NCBI GenBank assembly: GCA_964423615.1
Contig: CAYRFQ010000038.1
Span: 1 to 64,000, forward strand
Source of the DNA: CAYRFQ01 sp964423615
GTDB taxonomy: Bacteria > Planctomycetota > Planctomycetia > Gemmatales > Gemmataceae
DNA: 64,000 nucleotides
Direction of reading: 5' to 3'
The notes under the pieces are model-generated. The model worked only from the letters and a program-made list of their open reading frames with translations, was not told the DNA's origin and made no database searches. A program made the position numbers and the translations under genes. This document shows positions 27,316 through 36,933 of the stretch, piece by piece. Position 1 is the stretch's first letter. Each line of letters starts with the position of its first letter.

Positions 27316-29201
27316 CCCAGTCCCAAGCTGACGACGACGATGTTGCGTTTGTGATCGACACGAACGATCTGTCCTTGTTTGTCGAACTTGGGAACATCGA
27401 CCGTGTCACCGGGTTGCAATCGGAGTCGGGCTTCGCGAAGTTTCTGGGCTTTTTCGGATTCCTTTTTGGCGCGTTCGAGTTCTTGTTCGTATTCCTTCTG
27501 TTGCTTCTCGGCTTCGTGCTGTGCCTTGAGTGCATCTTCGCGTGCTTTTTCGGCCACCTCCTTCATCTTTTGGAGTTGCTTCATCTCCGGAGCGCGTTTT
27601 TGTCGACGTTTGAGGTACTTGTGGGCCCGATTGAGGAGTTGTCTTGGTAACTTCAAACGTCGTGCAATCTTCAAGGCGTTACTCATCCCATACTGGCCGA
27701 TGAACAACCGGTACGTCGGTCGCAACGTCTGTACGTCGAACTCGACGGCTCCGTTTTCGGCCCGGTCGTTGCTAAAGGCATATGTCTTGAGGTCACCGAG
27801 GTGAGTCGTCACCATGGCCCGACATCGTTTGCGGTCGAGTTCGTCGAGAATGGCTCGACCGAGCGCGGCGCCTTCGGTCGGATCCGTTCCCGCGCCAAGT
27901 TCGTCGAGCAACACCAAACTCTTATCGTCGATTTCCCGGAGTATTGTTGCGATGCGTGAAATGTGTGAGCTGAAGGTACTCAGGGATTGCTCAAGGCTTT
28001 GTTCGTCGCCAATGTCCGCCATGACTTTCGTGAAGATGGGCACCAGGCTCCCTTCGTTCGCCGGGATGTGCAACCCGGCTTGGGCCATCAAGCAAAGCAA
28101 CCCCGTGGTTTTGAGTGCGACGGTTTTTCCACCGGTGTTCGGTCCGGTGATAACGAGCATGTTAAAGCCCGTCCCGAGTCTCACGTCGATCGGAACGACA
28201 TCTCGTTGAACGAATTCGCTTCCGTCGCTGTCGTGGAGTTTGCCCGATCGGGCTTCTTCGCGGAAGAGGTGTTGGAGAAGAGGGTGTCGTGCGGAACGGA
28301 GCCAGAGACGGCCTTGGTCGTTGACGTCCGGTTTGGCCATACGAAAGTCACGGCTGAAGCGAGCCTTGGAGTGGAGAAAGTCGAGTTTGGCCATGGCGTC
28401 GATGGCATACGTCAGGGGTTTAGCCACTTTGCCGACGTCGGAACTCAGCTTCCGCAAGATGCGTTTGCGGGCTCGGTCTTCTTCTCCTTTGAGGATCGTC
28501 CGTTCCGCACTCAAGCTGGCGACGGCGGTGGGCTCGATGAATATCGTCTCGCCGGTACTACTCGTCCGATGGACGACGCCTGGAACTTTTTGGCGATGGT
28601 TGGCCGCGACGGGTAACACGTAATGATCGCCGCTGACTGTGGCGTTAGGATAACGCAAGATGCGTCGCAATTCGGGGTTTTGCAGAAGCTTCCGAATCTC
28701 TGCTTGGACTCGTTCGTCCAAATTGGCCAGCTTCTGGCGAATTCCGGACAACTCTCGGCTTGCTCCGTCGAGCAAATGTCCACGATGATCGACACAACCA
28801 GTAATGTTTTTCGCGACGACGCCAAGATCTTCGACAGGAGCGAGCAAGGCAATGATGCCCTGGAACCGTTCTCCCAGACGCATGCGATAGCGGAACATGT
28901 GTCCGGTACACATCAGGGCTTCGGCCACTTCCAACAATTCATCGGCGGTTAGCATCGCTCCAATGCCTGCTCGCCGGACGAGCAACCGAACGTCACGGAG
29001 GCCGCCAAAGGGAGGGGAATGGCCTTGGCCTAACGCCTCCACCATTTGGGTGACGAGGTCTTGTTCCTCTCGAATCTGTTTATAGTTGGTTTTCGGTTCG
29101 AGTTGCTTGGCCAGCTCTGTTCCCAAAGACGACGCGGCATAGCTCGCGACCAATTCACGTATCTTGGGAAATTCGAGCAATTCGAGAGTGTGGGAGTCCA
29201 T
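27270..29201 (-). CDS. mutS2: MutS2 family DNA-binding ATPase, Smr domain absent
   Basis: About 643 residues of MutS2 type. The order is an N-terminal core and lever region (EFPKIRELVASYAASSLG), the ATPase with ITGPNTGGKTVALKTTGLL (Walker A) and LVLLDELGAGTDPTEGAAL (Walker B and D-loop), a charged coiled coil of about 70 residues (QHEAEKQQKEYEQELERAKK) and a KOW-like beta domain ending the protein. Full-length MutS2 is nearer 780 residues and ends in a Smr nuclease domain; that domain is missing here. The protein may act on branched DNA or, as shown in Bacillus, on collided ribosomes. The ATG before DSHTLELLEF is the family start. Confidence 0.9.
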   Translation of the reverse strand: MDSHTLELLEFPKIRELVASYAASSLGTELAKQLEPKTNYKQIREEQDLVTQMVEALGQGHSPPFGGLRDVRLLVRRAGIGAMLTADELLEVAEALMCTGHMFRYRMRLGERFQGIIALLAPVEDLGVVAKNITGCVDHRGHLLDGASRELSGIRQKLANLDERVQAEIRKLLQNPELRRILRYPNATVSGDHYVLPVAANHRQKVPGVVHRTSSTGETIFIEPTAVASLSAERTILKGEEDRARKRILRKLSSDVGKVAKPLTYAIDAMAKLDFLHSKARFSRDFRMAKPDVNDQGRLWLRSARHPLLQHLFREEARSGKLHDSDGSEFVQRDVVPIDVRLGTGFNMLVITGPNTGGKTVALKTTGLLCLMAQAGLHIPANEGSLVPIFTKVMADIGDEQSLEQSLSTFSSHISRIATILREIDDKSLVLLDELGAGTDPTEGAALGRAILDELDRKRCRAMVTTHLGDLKTYAFSNDRAENGAVEFDVQTLRPTYRLFIGQYGMSNALKIARRLKLPRQLLNRAHKYLKRRQKRAPEMKQLQKMKEVAEKAREDALKAQHEAEKQQKEYEQELERAKKESEKAQKLREARLRLQPGDTVDVPKFDKQGQIVRVDHKRNIVVVSLGLGQWEVTLEDVFPVGL

Positions 29202-29400
29202 AGTTCCGTTTCGGTAAGACGGGGTTGTCGGGTCTGCCAAAACGACCCAACGTATTGACTAGCCACGCCGTGATTCGCGGACTAATTCGGAGCGACTATC
29301 CAAAACCATTCTAGACGAGCCAAGGCTCTCTGCCCACGACTCTGTAAGAAATCAGACGAGTTTCGGTGAGGTTGGGTTCGGGTTATTGGATGATCCGCAG

Positions 29401-29495
29401 CAAATACCTGGCCATTTTGACCAGGCAATGGTGAGGTTGGCCTTCGGCCAAAAAAACTTGGATGGATTGGCCATCATGAGTGAAAGGCGAATATC
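29401..29495. repeat. Dispersed intergenic repeat, copy A
   Basis: This stretch shares about 95 bases with a second copy near 36.6 kb. Shared blocks include ACCTGGCCATTTTGACCAGG, TTGGCCTTCGGCC and ACTTGGATGG. Each copy contains two small hairpins, CCTGG/CCAGG and GGCC/GGCC. It lies in the 450-base gap between MutS2 and the exported DJ-1 gene, which otherwise shows no gene. Confidence 0.7.
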
Positions 29496-29657
29496 ACCGA
29501 TCGAGTTGACGACTCCAAGGTGCAATTCCCTCGACAAAGATTTTTTGCAAATCTCTGAAAGGATTTTCTTCCACACACCATTTCACTCCTGTGAACAAGA
29601 CGAGGCCAACCCGGCATTGACTTCAAACCAGTGAATTTGTTTCCCAGGAGATTTTAG

Positions 29658-31151
29658 ATGTCACGTTTTTTTGCCCAACTCCGCAACTGGATGACCAACG
29701 AGTACACTCTCCGCGTGAAGAATCGAAAACACCTTTCCATCGACTCCCTGGAGGAGCGAATGGTTCTGTCGGCAGACTCGATTGATCCCGTTTTGATGGT
29801 GATCTCCAACCAAGACTTTTGGTACCAGGATTACGCCGACACTCGCGCATCCCTCGAAGCACAGGGTTTGGAGGTGATCGTGGCAGCGGCGACGACGGAG
29901 GTTGCTCGGCCCCAGCCTGGGTCGGGACAAGGCGCGGATGGCGGCTTCGTCCGTCCGGACCTGGCTCTGACCGACGTAGAAGCAGAAGACTACTCAGGAA
30001 TCGTATTCTCCGGCGGGTGGGGGATGGCTCAATACCAATATGGTTTCGAAGGCACCTATCACAACAGCGCATATAACGGTTCGGACGAGCTGAAAGCAGC
30101 GGTCAACGAGGCAATCAACGAGTTTCTCGAACAGGACAAGCACGTTGCTGCCGTTTGTTACGGTGTGTCGGTCTTGGCCTACGCCCGGGTGGACGGCGAG
30201 AGTCTGTTGGACGGTCGAACGGTAACCGGTTGGAACGGTGCTGCTCCGGGAGCGGATGGGAGCACGCAGAGCAGTCGTGAACAGATCGAATCCAACGGTG
30301 CGATGATGTTGGCTTCGCGTTCGATCGGCGACCCACAAACCTCTTCCGACGATGTCTTTGTCGATGGTAAGATCATCACAGGCGAAAACTACCATTCAGG
30401 GACCGCTGTTGGCGAGTTGCTTGGAAAAGAAGTCATCGCCAACGCCGGCAAGGTCGAAGAGCCCGTGGCAGAAAGCCAACCCGAGCCGGTCTTGATTGTG
30501 ATCGCCAACCAGGATTTTTACCACCGTGAATATTATGAAACGCGAGAGTCGCTTGAAGCCGCTGGTCTCGAAGTGATCGTCGCAGCGACCACGACCGAAA
30601 CCGCCACGCCGCACGCCATTTCTGTGGTCGAAGGCCGCGAGCCGAACGTCGAACCTGACCTGGCACTCGCGGATGTGAACGCAGATGATTACTCGGCCAT
30701 CGTGTTCATTGGAGGCTACGGTGCTGCCAGTTACCAGTATGCCAACGAGACCACATATGATAACCCAGCGTATAACGGCGATGAGCAGACCAAGCAGATC
30801 GTCAACGAACTGATCAACGAATTCATCGATCAGGACAAACACGTGGCGGCCATTTGTAACGGTGTCTCCGTGTTGGCCTGGGCTCGTGTGGGTGGCGTTA
30901 GTCCGCTCTACGGACACACCGTATCGGCCTGGGCCCACACGCTGCCAAGCTACGAAGGTGGTCAGATGCGGTTGACACGAGAGGACATCGAAGCCAACGG
31001 TGCGAGGATGGTCGCTTCGGGGGCCGTCGGTGATCCTGCGACTGCCGCTGATGACGTCATAGTCGATGGCAATATCATCACTGCGGAAAACTATGACTCC
31101 GCCTCTGCGTTCGGAACCACGATTGCCGAGCACGTGATCGCTGACGCGTAA
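29658..31151 (+). CDS. Exported protein with two DJ-1/PfpI domains
   Basis: A 497-residue protein. The N-terminus holds the planctomycete export tag HLSIDSLEERMVLSA. Two homologous DJ-1/PfpI domains of about 220 residues follow, starting DPVLMVISNQDFWYQDY and EPVLIVIANQDFYHREY. Each keeps the nucleophile elbow with cysteine: HVAAVCYGVSVLA and HVAAICNGVSVLA. PfpI-like proteins include deglycases, proteases and chaperones; two active sites outside the cytoplasm suggest repair or hydrolysis of wall or extracellular substrates. The arrangement arose by internal duplication. A strong terminator follows. The ATG has GGAGATTTTAG before it. Confidence 0.87.
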   Translation: MSRFFAQLRNWMTNEYTLRVKNRKHLSIDSLEERMVLSADSIDPVLMVISNQDFWYQDYADTRASLEAQGLEVIVAAATTEVARPQPGSGQGADGGFVRPDLALTDVEAEDYSGIVFSGGWGMAQYQYGFEGTYHNSAYNGSDELKAAVNEAINEFLEQDKHVAAVCYGVSVLAYARVDGESLLDGRTVTGWNGAAPGADGSTQSSREQIESNGAMMLASRSIGDPQTSSDDVFVDGKIITGENYHSGTAVGELLGKEVIANAGKVEEPVAESQPEPVLIVIANQDFYHREYYETRESLEAAGLEVIVAATTTETATPHAISVVEGREPNVEPDLALADVNADDYSAIVFIGGYGAASYQYANETTYDNPAYNGDEQTKQIVNELINEFIDQDKHVAAICNGVSVLAWARVGGVSPLYGHTVSAWAHTLPSYEGGQMRLTREDIEANGARMVASGAVGDPATAADDVIVDGNIITAENYDSASAFGTTIAEHVIADA

Positions 31152-31173
31152 TCGGATTCGTTCTTGCCGGATG

Positions 31174-31214
31174 AACAACAGCAGGCACGCTCCGTGTGCC
31201 TGCTGTTGTTTTGC
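31174..31214. terminator. Terminator between convergent genes
   Basis: A 15-bp perfect stem (AACAACAGCAGGCAC and its complement) with a seven-base loop and a short T-run on the plus strand, placed between the DJ-1 protein and RmlD-like stops. Confidence 0.85.
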
Positions 31215-31218
31215 GCTA

Positions 31219-32238
31219 TCAAACGACCTGCCGTTCACAATACGTATACAGTTCTTGTGCAATCCTTTCTTTCGATCCCCATTCGTCGAGTTCTCGCCGG
31301 TGATGCCACTCTCGGTCTGTGGGAAACGTCTCCGAATCGATCGGCCATTGTCGAAACGGGTTCGCCCCGAGAGTTTCGATCAACTTATCGCTCCTCATCG
31401 TGACGTTGCCGGCTCTCGGTGGAATCGGTCCGGCCATGATACGCGGACATCCCTTGAGCAACAGCGGTTCGTATCCTCCGACTCGATTTACGATTTGAGC
31501 GATTTCATACAACGACGCATATTGAGGCCCGCCGAAGTGAAAGAGGCCCGGGATGTCGTTAGCAAGCAAGTATTCGAAAACGACGTTCATGTCGTCGCAG
31601 TAGGTGGGCGAACGCACTTCATCGAAATACAAAGTAGCAGGGCGGTTCTTTCGAAAGCGTGATTCGATCCAGTCAATCGCACCGGCATGTGTGTTGAAAC
31701 TCGGCCCCATCGGCAGTGAAATCCGCAGTATCGTGACGCCCTGCACTTTCTTGAGCAAAACCTGTTCGGCCATCACCATCGTTTTGCCGTACATCGAGAC
31801 AGGATCGACCGGATCAGACTCGACATGCTTTCCACCCTTCGTCCCCGAGAACACCATGTCCGATGAGAGATGTACCAGTCGTGCCTTGTACTTCGTGACG
31901 TTCTCGGCCATGATTTGAGCACTCACGACGTTGACCTGATAGGCGAGTCGTTTATCGCATTCGATCGCCTTGAGCGCACAACTCCCGACACAATTGAGAA
32001 CCGAACGAAACCGATAGCGACGAAACAAATCCCCTATGCCGTCGGGATCGTCGACGTCCTGTGCCACAATCCCTTCGCCGTTGAGTCGCCAAGTGATGTG
32101 GGGTCGGATGCCGATGACTCGTCCTGGGTATCGCCGGCGGAGGTACAAAAACGCGTTGTACCCGGCGACTCCGGTGATGCCCGTCATCAAAATCGGCAAA
32201 CGAGACTCTAACTCCGAGGGGTCGATGGACTCCATCAT
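31219..32238 (-). CDS. RmlD-like NAD(P)-dependent sugar nucleotide reductase
   Basis: A 339-residue extended short-chain dehydrogenase. The cofactor motif is ILMTGITGVAGYNAFLYL, and the catalytic region has VHLSSDMVFSGTKGG and SMYGKTMVMAEQ (the YxxxK pair). It resembles dTDP-4-dehydrorhamnose reductase (RmlD), which finishes dTDP-rhamnose synthesis, but the other rml genes are absent, so it may act on another nucleotide sugar or as an epimerase. The start MMESIDPS is the first available. Confidence in the fold is high and in the exact reaction low. Confidence 0.8.
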   Translation of the reverse strand: MMESIDPSELESRLPILMTGITGVAGYNAFLYLRRRYPGRVIGIRPHITWRLNGEGIVAQDVDDPDGIGDLFRRYRFRSVLNCVGSCALKAIECDKRLAYQVNVVSAQIMAENVTKYKARLVHLSSDMVFSGTKGGKHVESDPVDPVSMYGKTMVMAEQVLLKKVQGVTILRISLPMGPSFNTHAGAIDWIESRFRKNRPATLYFDEVRSPTYCDDMNVVFEYLLANDIPGLFHFGGPQYASLYEIAQIVNRVGGYEPLLLKGCPRIMAGPIPPRAGNVTMRSDKLIETLGANPFRQWPIDSETFPTDREWHHRRELDEWGSKERIAQELYTYCERQVV

Positions 32239-32376
32239 GTTGCAAAGTGGTCCGAGGTGCTAGCAAACGAGGAAAGACTGACGGCGAGCTACCAACTATT
32301 TCTATTCATTAAGATATAGTCAAGTCCTGGACTCCACCAGGCGAAACGATAACTCCCCGGTACGGAACTGACAATT

Positions 32377-32820
32377 ATGGACATCCAGGCTCTTATCGCC
32401 CATATCACCGAAGCCGACCTGAATAACCTACCCAAGAAATACTTAAAGGACAAACACCCCATCAAAGACCTTGTCATTACAATTCAAGAAGACAATGTGG
32501 TCATTAAGGGGAAATACAAAGCCATTGTTTCGGTGAAGTTCGAAACGGTCTGGGAACCGAGCGTCAACGAAGGAAAAGTGCGAGCCAGGTTGGCGAAGAT
32601 CAAAGCCTTCGGCACGCTCCCAGTGACCGTGTTGAAAACCTACTTGATGAGGTTGTGTCAGTCGGCCATCGAAGACATACCGGGAATATCTCTGGATGGT
32701 GATGCGATGGATGTTGATCATGAGGAGTTAGCTCGCGAAGAGGGGTGGGTGTTGGCTTGCTCGTTTCGAGAAGTGCGGTGCGAACCGGGTCGAGTCGTTG
32801 TCGTTGCTGGAGACCATTGA
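32377..32820 (+). CDS. Hypothetical protein, 147 residues
   Basis: A soluble protein with a mixed alpha/beta pattern (DLVITIQEDNVVIKGKYKAIVSVKFETVW), a conserved-looking helix (LPVTVLKTYLMRLCQSAIEDI) and an acidic C-terminal part. No signal peptide. It reads like a real coding region by its amino-acid composition, and it stands alone with about 140 bases upstream. I do not recognise the family. Confidence 0.65.
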   Translation: MDIQALIAHITEADLNNLPKKYLKDKHPIKDLVITIQEDNVVIKGKYKAIVSVKFETVWEPSVNEGKVRARLAKIKAFGTLPVTVLKTYLMRLCQSAIEDIPGISLDGDAMDVDHEELAREEGWVLACSFREVRCEPGRVVVVAGDH

Positions 32821-33172
32821 TGTCCGAGTGGTTCCTTCCTTCGGATTTTGTAAGGGGTGACGGGGAACTTGCGACTTTGTTATTCAGAGTAACTCCGGGT
32901 AGGCCTTGTGGATGACAATAACGGCAAGCTCCAGAGGTGTCGAGCGCGTATGAGCCGTGCTCGACACCATCTACAAAAACTCGAACAGAAAACCGGAACG
33001 GAAGTTCATTTCGCATTACGAGTCGTGGATTGTGGAATTCCGACGATTTTTGTGAAGTTGAGGCAATGGAGCCTCGGCTTCTCTTTTTCCTTGCTCGATT
33101 GGGGGCGTTTAGACACAATAGCAAACCTGCGCAATTGCTTACGATCGTTCTCACAACAAGACGAGCTACCGG
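32821..33172. other. Intergenic region with a hairpin
   Basis: No gene seen. A 10-bp perfect stem, GGTGTCGAGC and its complement around a 13-base loop, lies at 32936-32968, without a T-run. It could be a terminator for the preceding gene or an operator. Confidence 0.5.
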
Positions 33173-36100
33173 ATGATGATGACTTACCTACGCATCGTGT
33201 TGTCTTCGATGCTGTTGTTGGTTCCCTTTTCGTGGACCTTTGCACAAAACAAAGACCAGAAACCTTCGAAAAAAATGTCCGCATCCACGTTTAGTGGACT
33301 GAAAATGCGGAGCATTGGTCCGGCATTTATGTCTGGCCGAATAGCAGATATCGCCATCGATCAGAAGCGTCCGAACACATGGTATGTGGCTGCCGGTTCG
33401 GGGAATCTTTGGAAAACGACAAATGCGGGCACAACCTGGACACCTATTTTTGAGAAGTATGGTTCTTACTCGATTGGATGTGTGACGATCGATCCCAACA
33501 ATCGACATACCATCTGGGTCGGGACGGGCGAATCCGTCGGAGGTCGACACGTTGGTTATGGCGACGGTGTCTATCGAAGTCTCGATGGTGGACGTTCGTT
33601 CCAAAAACTGGGCCTCGAGAAGAGTGAACACATTGCGAAGATCCTCGTCGATCCTCGTAACTCCAACGTCGTCTATGTCGCTGCCCAGGGCCCGTTGTGG
33701 TCCCCCGGAGGTGAGCGAGGACTCTACAAATCGACCAACGGCGGCAAGACCTGGCAGCCAATCCTGACGAAAGGAAAGTGGACCGGTGTCACAGACGTGG
33801 TGTTCGACCCACGCAACCCTGATGTCCTTTACGCGGCTACCCACCAAAGGCATCGAATCGTAGCTGCTCTCATTAATGGTGGTCCCGAATCCGGAATTTG
33901 GAAAACGACCGACGGTGGCAAGACCTGGCGAGAGTTGAAGAAAGGTTTGCCAACGGCGGACATGGGAAAAATCTCCCTCGGAGTTTCACCCCAGAAATCC
34001 AATGTAATCTACGCAACGATCGAATTGGCGGGTCGAAGCCCTGCCAATGCTCGAGCCGGAGTCGGCGGTTTTTGGAGATCTGCCGACGGCGGCGAAACGT
34101 GGAGGAAGATGAGTGACTATCTCAGTGGTGGAACTGGACCTCATTATTACCAAGAAATCTGGGTCGATCCGCATCGCTTCGATGTCATCTACCAAGCCGA
34201 TGTGAACTTGCATCGTTCGGAGGACGGTGGCAAGACTTGGAAGTCTGTTCAAGGGAATGCCAAGCACACTGACAATCACGCCGTCGTGTTCCATCCGACG
34301 GACACAGATTTTGTACTCGTTGGGTGTGATGGTGGGCTTTATCAATCCAACGACTACACGAAGACATGGCGATTTTTTGGAAACCTGCCACTCACACAGT
34401 TTTACAAAGTCGATGTCGACTACGACCTGCCGTTTTATCATGTCGTTGGTGGGACGCAAGACAACGCCACCCAATACGGTCCCTCGCGTACGAAGAGTAT
34501 CTCTGGGATTCGCAATAGTGATTGGCGGCTGCTCATTTTTGGAGACGGCCACGATTGCGCGATCGACCCGAAAAACCCCAACATAATCTACTGTGAATCG
34601 CAGCAAGGTTTTCTCCGCCGGTTCGACCGACGCACTGGTGAGTCGATCGACATTCGCCCCCAGCCAAGCCCCGGCGAAGAAGGCCTCCGGTTCAATTGGG
34701 ACTCACCCATTTTGATCAGCCCGCACTCGAACAAACGGCTCTATTTTGGCTCGAAGAAACTCCACCGGAGTGATGACCATGGCGATTCGTGGAAGACCAT
34801 CAGCGGCGACTTATCCCGCAACATAGACCGTTTCAAGCTGAAGATCATGGACCGTGTCTGGAGCATTGATGCCGTTTGGGACTTGTTTGCCATGTCCCAG
34901 TACGGCAACATCACGGCGATAGCGGAGTCGCCGAAGAAAGAAGGGTTGATCTACGTGGGGACCGATGATGGCTTGATTCAAGTGACGGAAACCGGAGGCA
35001 ACCCCTGGCGAAAAATCGACAGCGTTCCAGGTGTTCCCAAATTTAGCTTGGTCAACGACATCAAGGCCGACCTCTTCGATGAGAACACCGTTTATGCGGC
35101 TTTCGACAATCATCAAACGGGTGATCTGAAACCGTATCTTTGCAAAAGTACGGATCGAGGCAAGACTTGGAAGTCCATCGTTGGAGACCTCCCACCGCGA
35201 CACATCGTTTGGCGAATCATCCAGGACCACGTCAACAAAGACCTTCTGTTCGTTGGAACCGAGTTCGGCATCTACTTCACTGTCAACGGCGGGAAGAACT
35301 GGATCAAGGTCAGCGGTACTCCGGTGATCCCTTTCCGGGATTTGGAAATCCAACGACGCGAAAACGATCTCGTTGGAGCATCGTTTGGTCGAGGTTTTTA
35401 TGTGTTCGATGACTACACACCGCTGCGGACGGTTAACGAGAAGATGCTCAAGACCAATGAGTTGGTTCTTTTTCCTGTGAAGAAGGCACTACTGTACATC
35501 GAAGATCGTCCCCTGTATGGCCCGAAAGGTTTCAATGCCGATGCCTTCTTTGCGGCCAAGAACCCACCTTTCGGTGCGGTCTTCACTTACTATATCCGGG
35601 ACAGCTATAAAACACGGAAACAGAAGCGCCAGGCGAAAGAAACGAAGATCAAGAAAGCTGGCGGCGATAACCCCTATCCGGGTTTCCCAGCCCTAACCAA
35701 GGAAGAACGGGAAGAGGATCCTGTAATCGTCTTCACAGTGACCGATGCCGAAGGGAACGTGGTGAGCCGTGTGACAGGACCAACTTCTGCCGGATTCCAT
35801 CGCGTTGCTTGGAAGTTGAGCTACAGTGGGTTTTCGAAGACATCGAGTTCCGGACCTCTCGTCGTCCCCGGGACTTACAAAGTTCAGGCCCATAAACGCG
35901 TTGACGACAAGACGTCCAGCTTAGGTAAACCGATGACATTCCGGGTAGTCCCCATCGGACAGTCGACGTTGCCTCGACAAGACCGGAAGAAGACGTTGGC
36001 GTTCCAGATGAAACTTGGGAAACTCCAGAATGCTCTCGTGGGTGCTTCGAACGCGTTGAAGGAAACGTTGGATCAACTGAAGGAAATGAAGAAAGCAATC

Positions 36101-36460
36101 CAAGCCTCGCGAGCGACTGCAGCGACAAGCCTTTATAGTTCTGCCCGCGACCTCGAACTGAAGTTATTGAAGTTGCAAGTTCAACTCTCGGGAGACAAGA
36201 CGAAGGCTCTACGGAGTAAAGTCGCCAAGTTGTCGGTCTCAGAGCGACTGCAAACGGCGTTGCGTGGTGTGTTGGGGCAAACATACGGCCCGACAAAGAC
36301 CCACTCGCAACAGTATGAAATCGCGAGCCAACAATACCGCAAACTTGGACCTGTTCTCAAGCGTTTGGTAGAAACGGAGTTTGACGAGTTGAAACGAACC
36401 CTCGACAAGGCAGGAGTGCCCTGGACATCCGGACGACGGATTCCAATCTGGAATGAGTAA
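33173..36460 (+). CDS. Large secreted Asp-box (BNR/VPS10-like) beta-propeller protein
   Basis: A 1095-residue protein with a signal peptide (YLRIVLSSMLLLVPFSWTFAQ). It carries many Asp-box repeats, for example STNGGKTWQ, TTDGGKTW, SADGGETW, SEDGGKTW and STDRGKTW, spread over residues 50-760. These form sialidase/VPS10-like propellers. The C-terminal 300 residues are a separate segment with a beta domain (DPVIVFTVTDAEGNVVSRVTG) and a helical, charged end. Proteins of this layout are common secreted hydrolase-like or binding proteins in planctomycetes and Bacteroidetes; the enzyme activity is not known. A long hairpin follows the stop. Confidence 0.85.
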   Translation: MMMTYLRIVLSSMLLLVPFSWTFAQNKDQKPSKKMSASTFSGLKMRSIGPAFMSGRIADIAIDQKRPNTWYVAAGSGNLWKTTNAGTTWTPIFEKYGSYSIGCVTIDPNNRHTIWVGTGESVGGRHVGYGDGVYRSLDGGRSFQKLGLEKSEHIAKILVDPRNSNVVYVAAQGPLWSPGGERGLYKSTNGGKTWQPILTKGKWTGVTDVVFDPRNPDVLYAATHQRHRIVAALINGGPESGIWKTTDGGKTWRELKKGLPTADMGKISLGVSPQKSNVIYATIELAGRSPANARAGVGGFWRSADGGETWRKMSDYLSGGTGPHYYQEIWVDPHRFDVIYQADVNLHRSEDGGKTWKSVQGNAKHTDNHAVVFHPTDTDFVLVGCDGGLYQSNDYTKTWRFFGNLPLTQFYKVDVDYDLPFYHVVGGTQDNATQYGPSRTKSISGIRNSDWRLLIFGDGHDCAIDPKNPNIIYCESQQGFLRRFDRRTGESIDIRPQPSPGEEGLRFNWDSPILISPHSNKRLYFGSKKLHRSDDHGDSWKTISGDLSRNIDRFKLKIMDRVWSIDAVWDLFAMSQYGNITAIAESPKKEGLIYVGTDDGLIQVTETGGNPWRKIDSVPGVPKFSLVNDIKADLFDENTVYAAFDNHQTGDLKPYLCKSTDRGKTWKSIVGDLPPRHIVWRIIQDHVNKDLLFVGTEFGIYFTVNGGKNWIKVSGTPVIPFRDLEIQRRENDLVGASFGRGFYVFDDYTPLRTVNEKMLKTNELVLFPVKKALLYIEDRPLYGPKGFNADAFFAAKNPPFGAVFTYYIRDSYKTRKQKRQAKETKIKKAGGDNPYPGFPALTKEEREEDPVIVFTVTDAEGNVVSRVTGPTSAGFHRVAWKLSYSGFSKTSSSGPLVVPGTYKVQAHKRVDDKTSSLGKPMTFRVVPIGQSTLPRQDRKKTLAFQMKLGKLQNALVGASNALKETLDQLKEMKKAIQASRATAATSLYSSARDLELKLLKLQVQLSGDKTKALRSKVAKLSVSERLQTALRGVLGQTYGPTKTHSQQYEIASQQYRKLGPVLKRLVETEFDELKRTLDKAGVPWTSGRRIPIWNE

Positions 36461-36498
36461 CGACGCGACAATTGTCCGCGATGGTTTGGGGAAGTCCA

Positions 36499-36533
36499 GG
36501 AGGGTGTCCGAGAATTATTCTCGGATACCCTCC
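36499..36533 (+). terminator. Probable terminator hairpin
   Basis: GGAGGGTGTCCGAGAA pairs with TTCTCGGATACCCTCC with one G-T pair and a tiny loop, just after the propeller gene. No long T-run follows. Confidence 0.65.
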
Positions 36534-36590
36534 TATTGCTACCTAAGCGGCTCATGAACCGGTCGCCCGAGGCCTTTGACGCGAGACATT

Positions 36591-36691
36591 CAAGTACCTG
36601 GCCATTTTGACCAGGCTACGATGACCTTGGCCTTCGGCCGAAAGAGAAACACGACTTGGATGGGTTGGCCCGTGGGCGAAAGGCCAATATC
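36591..36691. repeat. Dispersed intergenic repeat, copy B
   Basis: The second copy of the repeat described at 29.4 kb, again in a gap (about 470 bases) with no supported gene. It is a few bases longer than copy A because of a small insertion before ACTTGGATGG. Both copies are in the same orientation. Confidence 0.7.
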
Positions 36692-36933
36692 CTCGTTCTT
36701 CAACTGGTTGGACGGACGCTTCATTAACTGCATGGGTCTCAATAGAACCCAAGTTCGTCGGGCATGGTGGCCAAGGATGCCGAAAAGACCATCGTCGCTG
36801 GCCTCCCACGACCGCTTCTTCAATTATCTGCTGCCTCATGAGCACCTGCGCGACGCAGAACACGTCAGGAGGGAGTGACGAAGGGAGAAACGAAGGCGGA
36901 AACGTCTCAACCAGGTTTCCTGATTGTCCGCGT

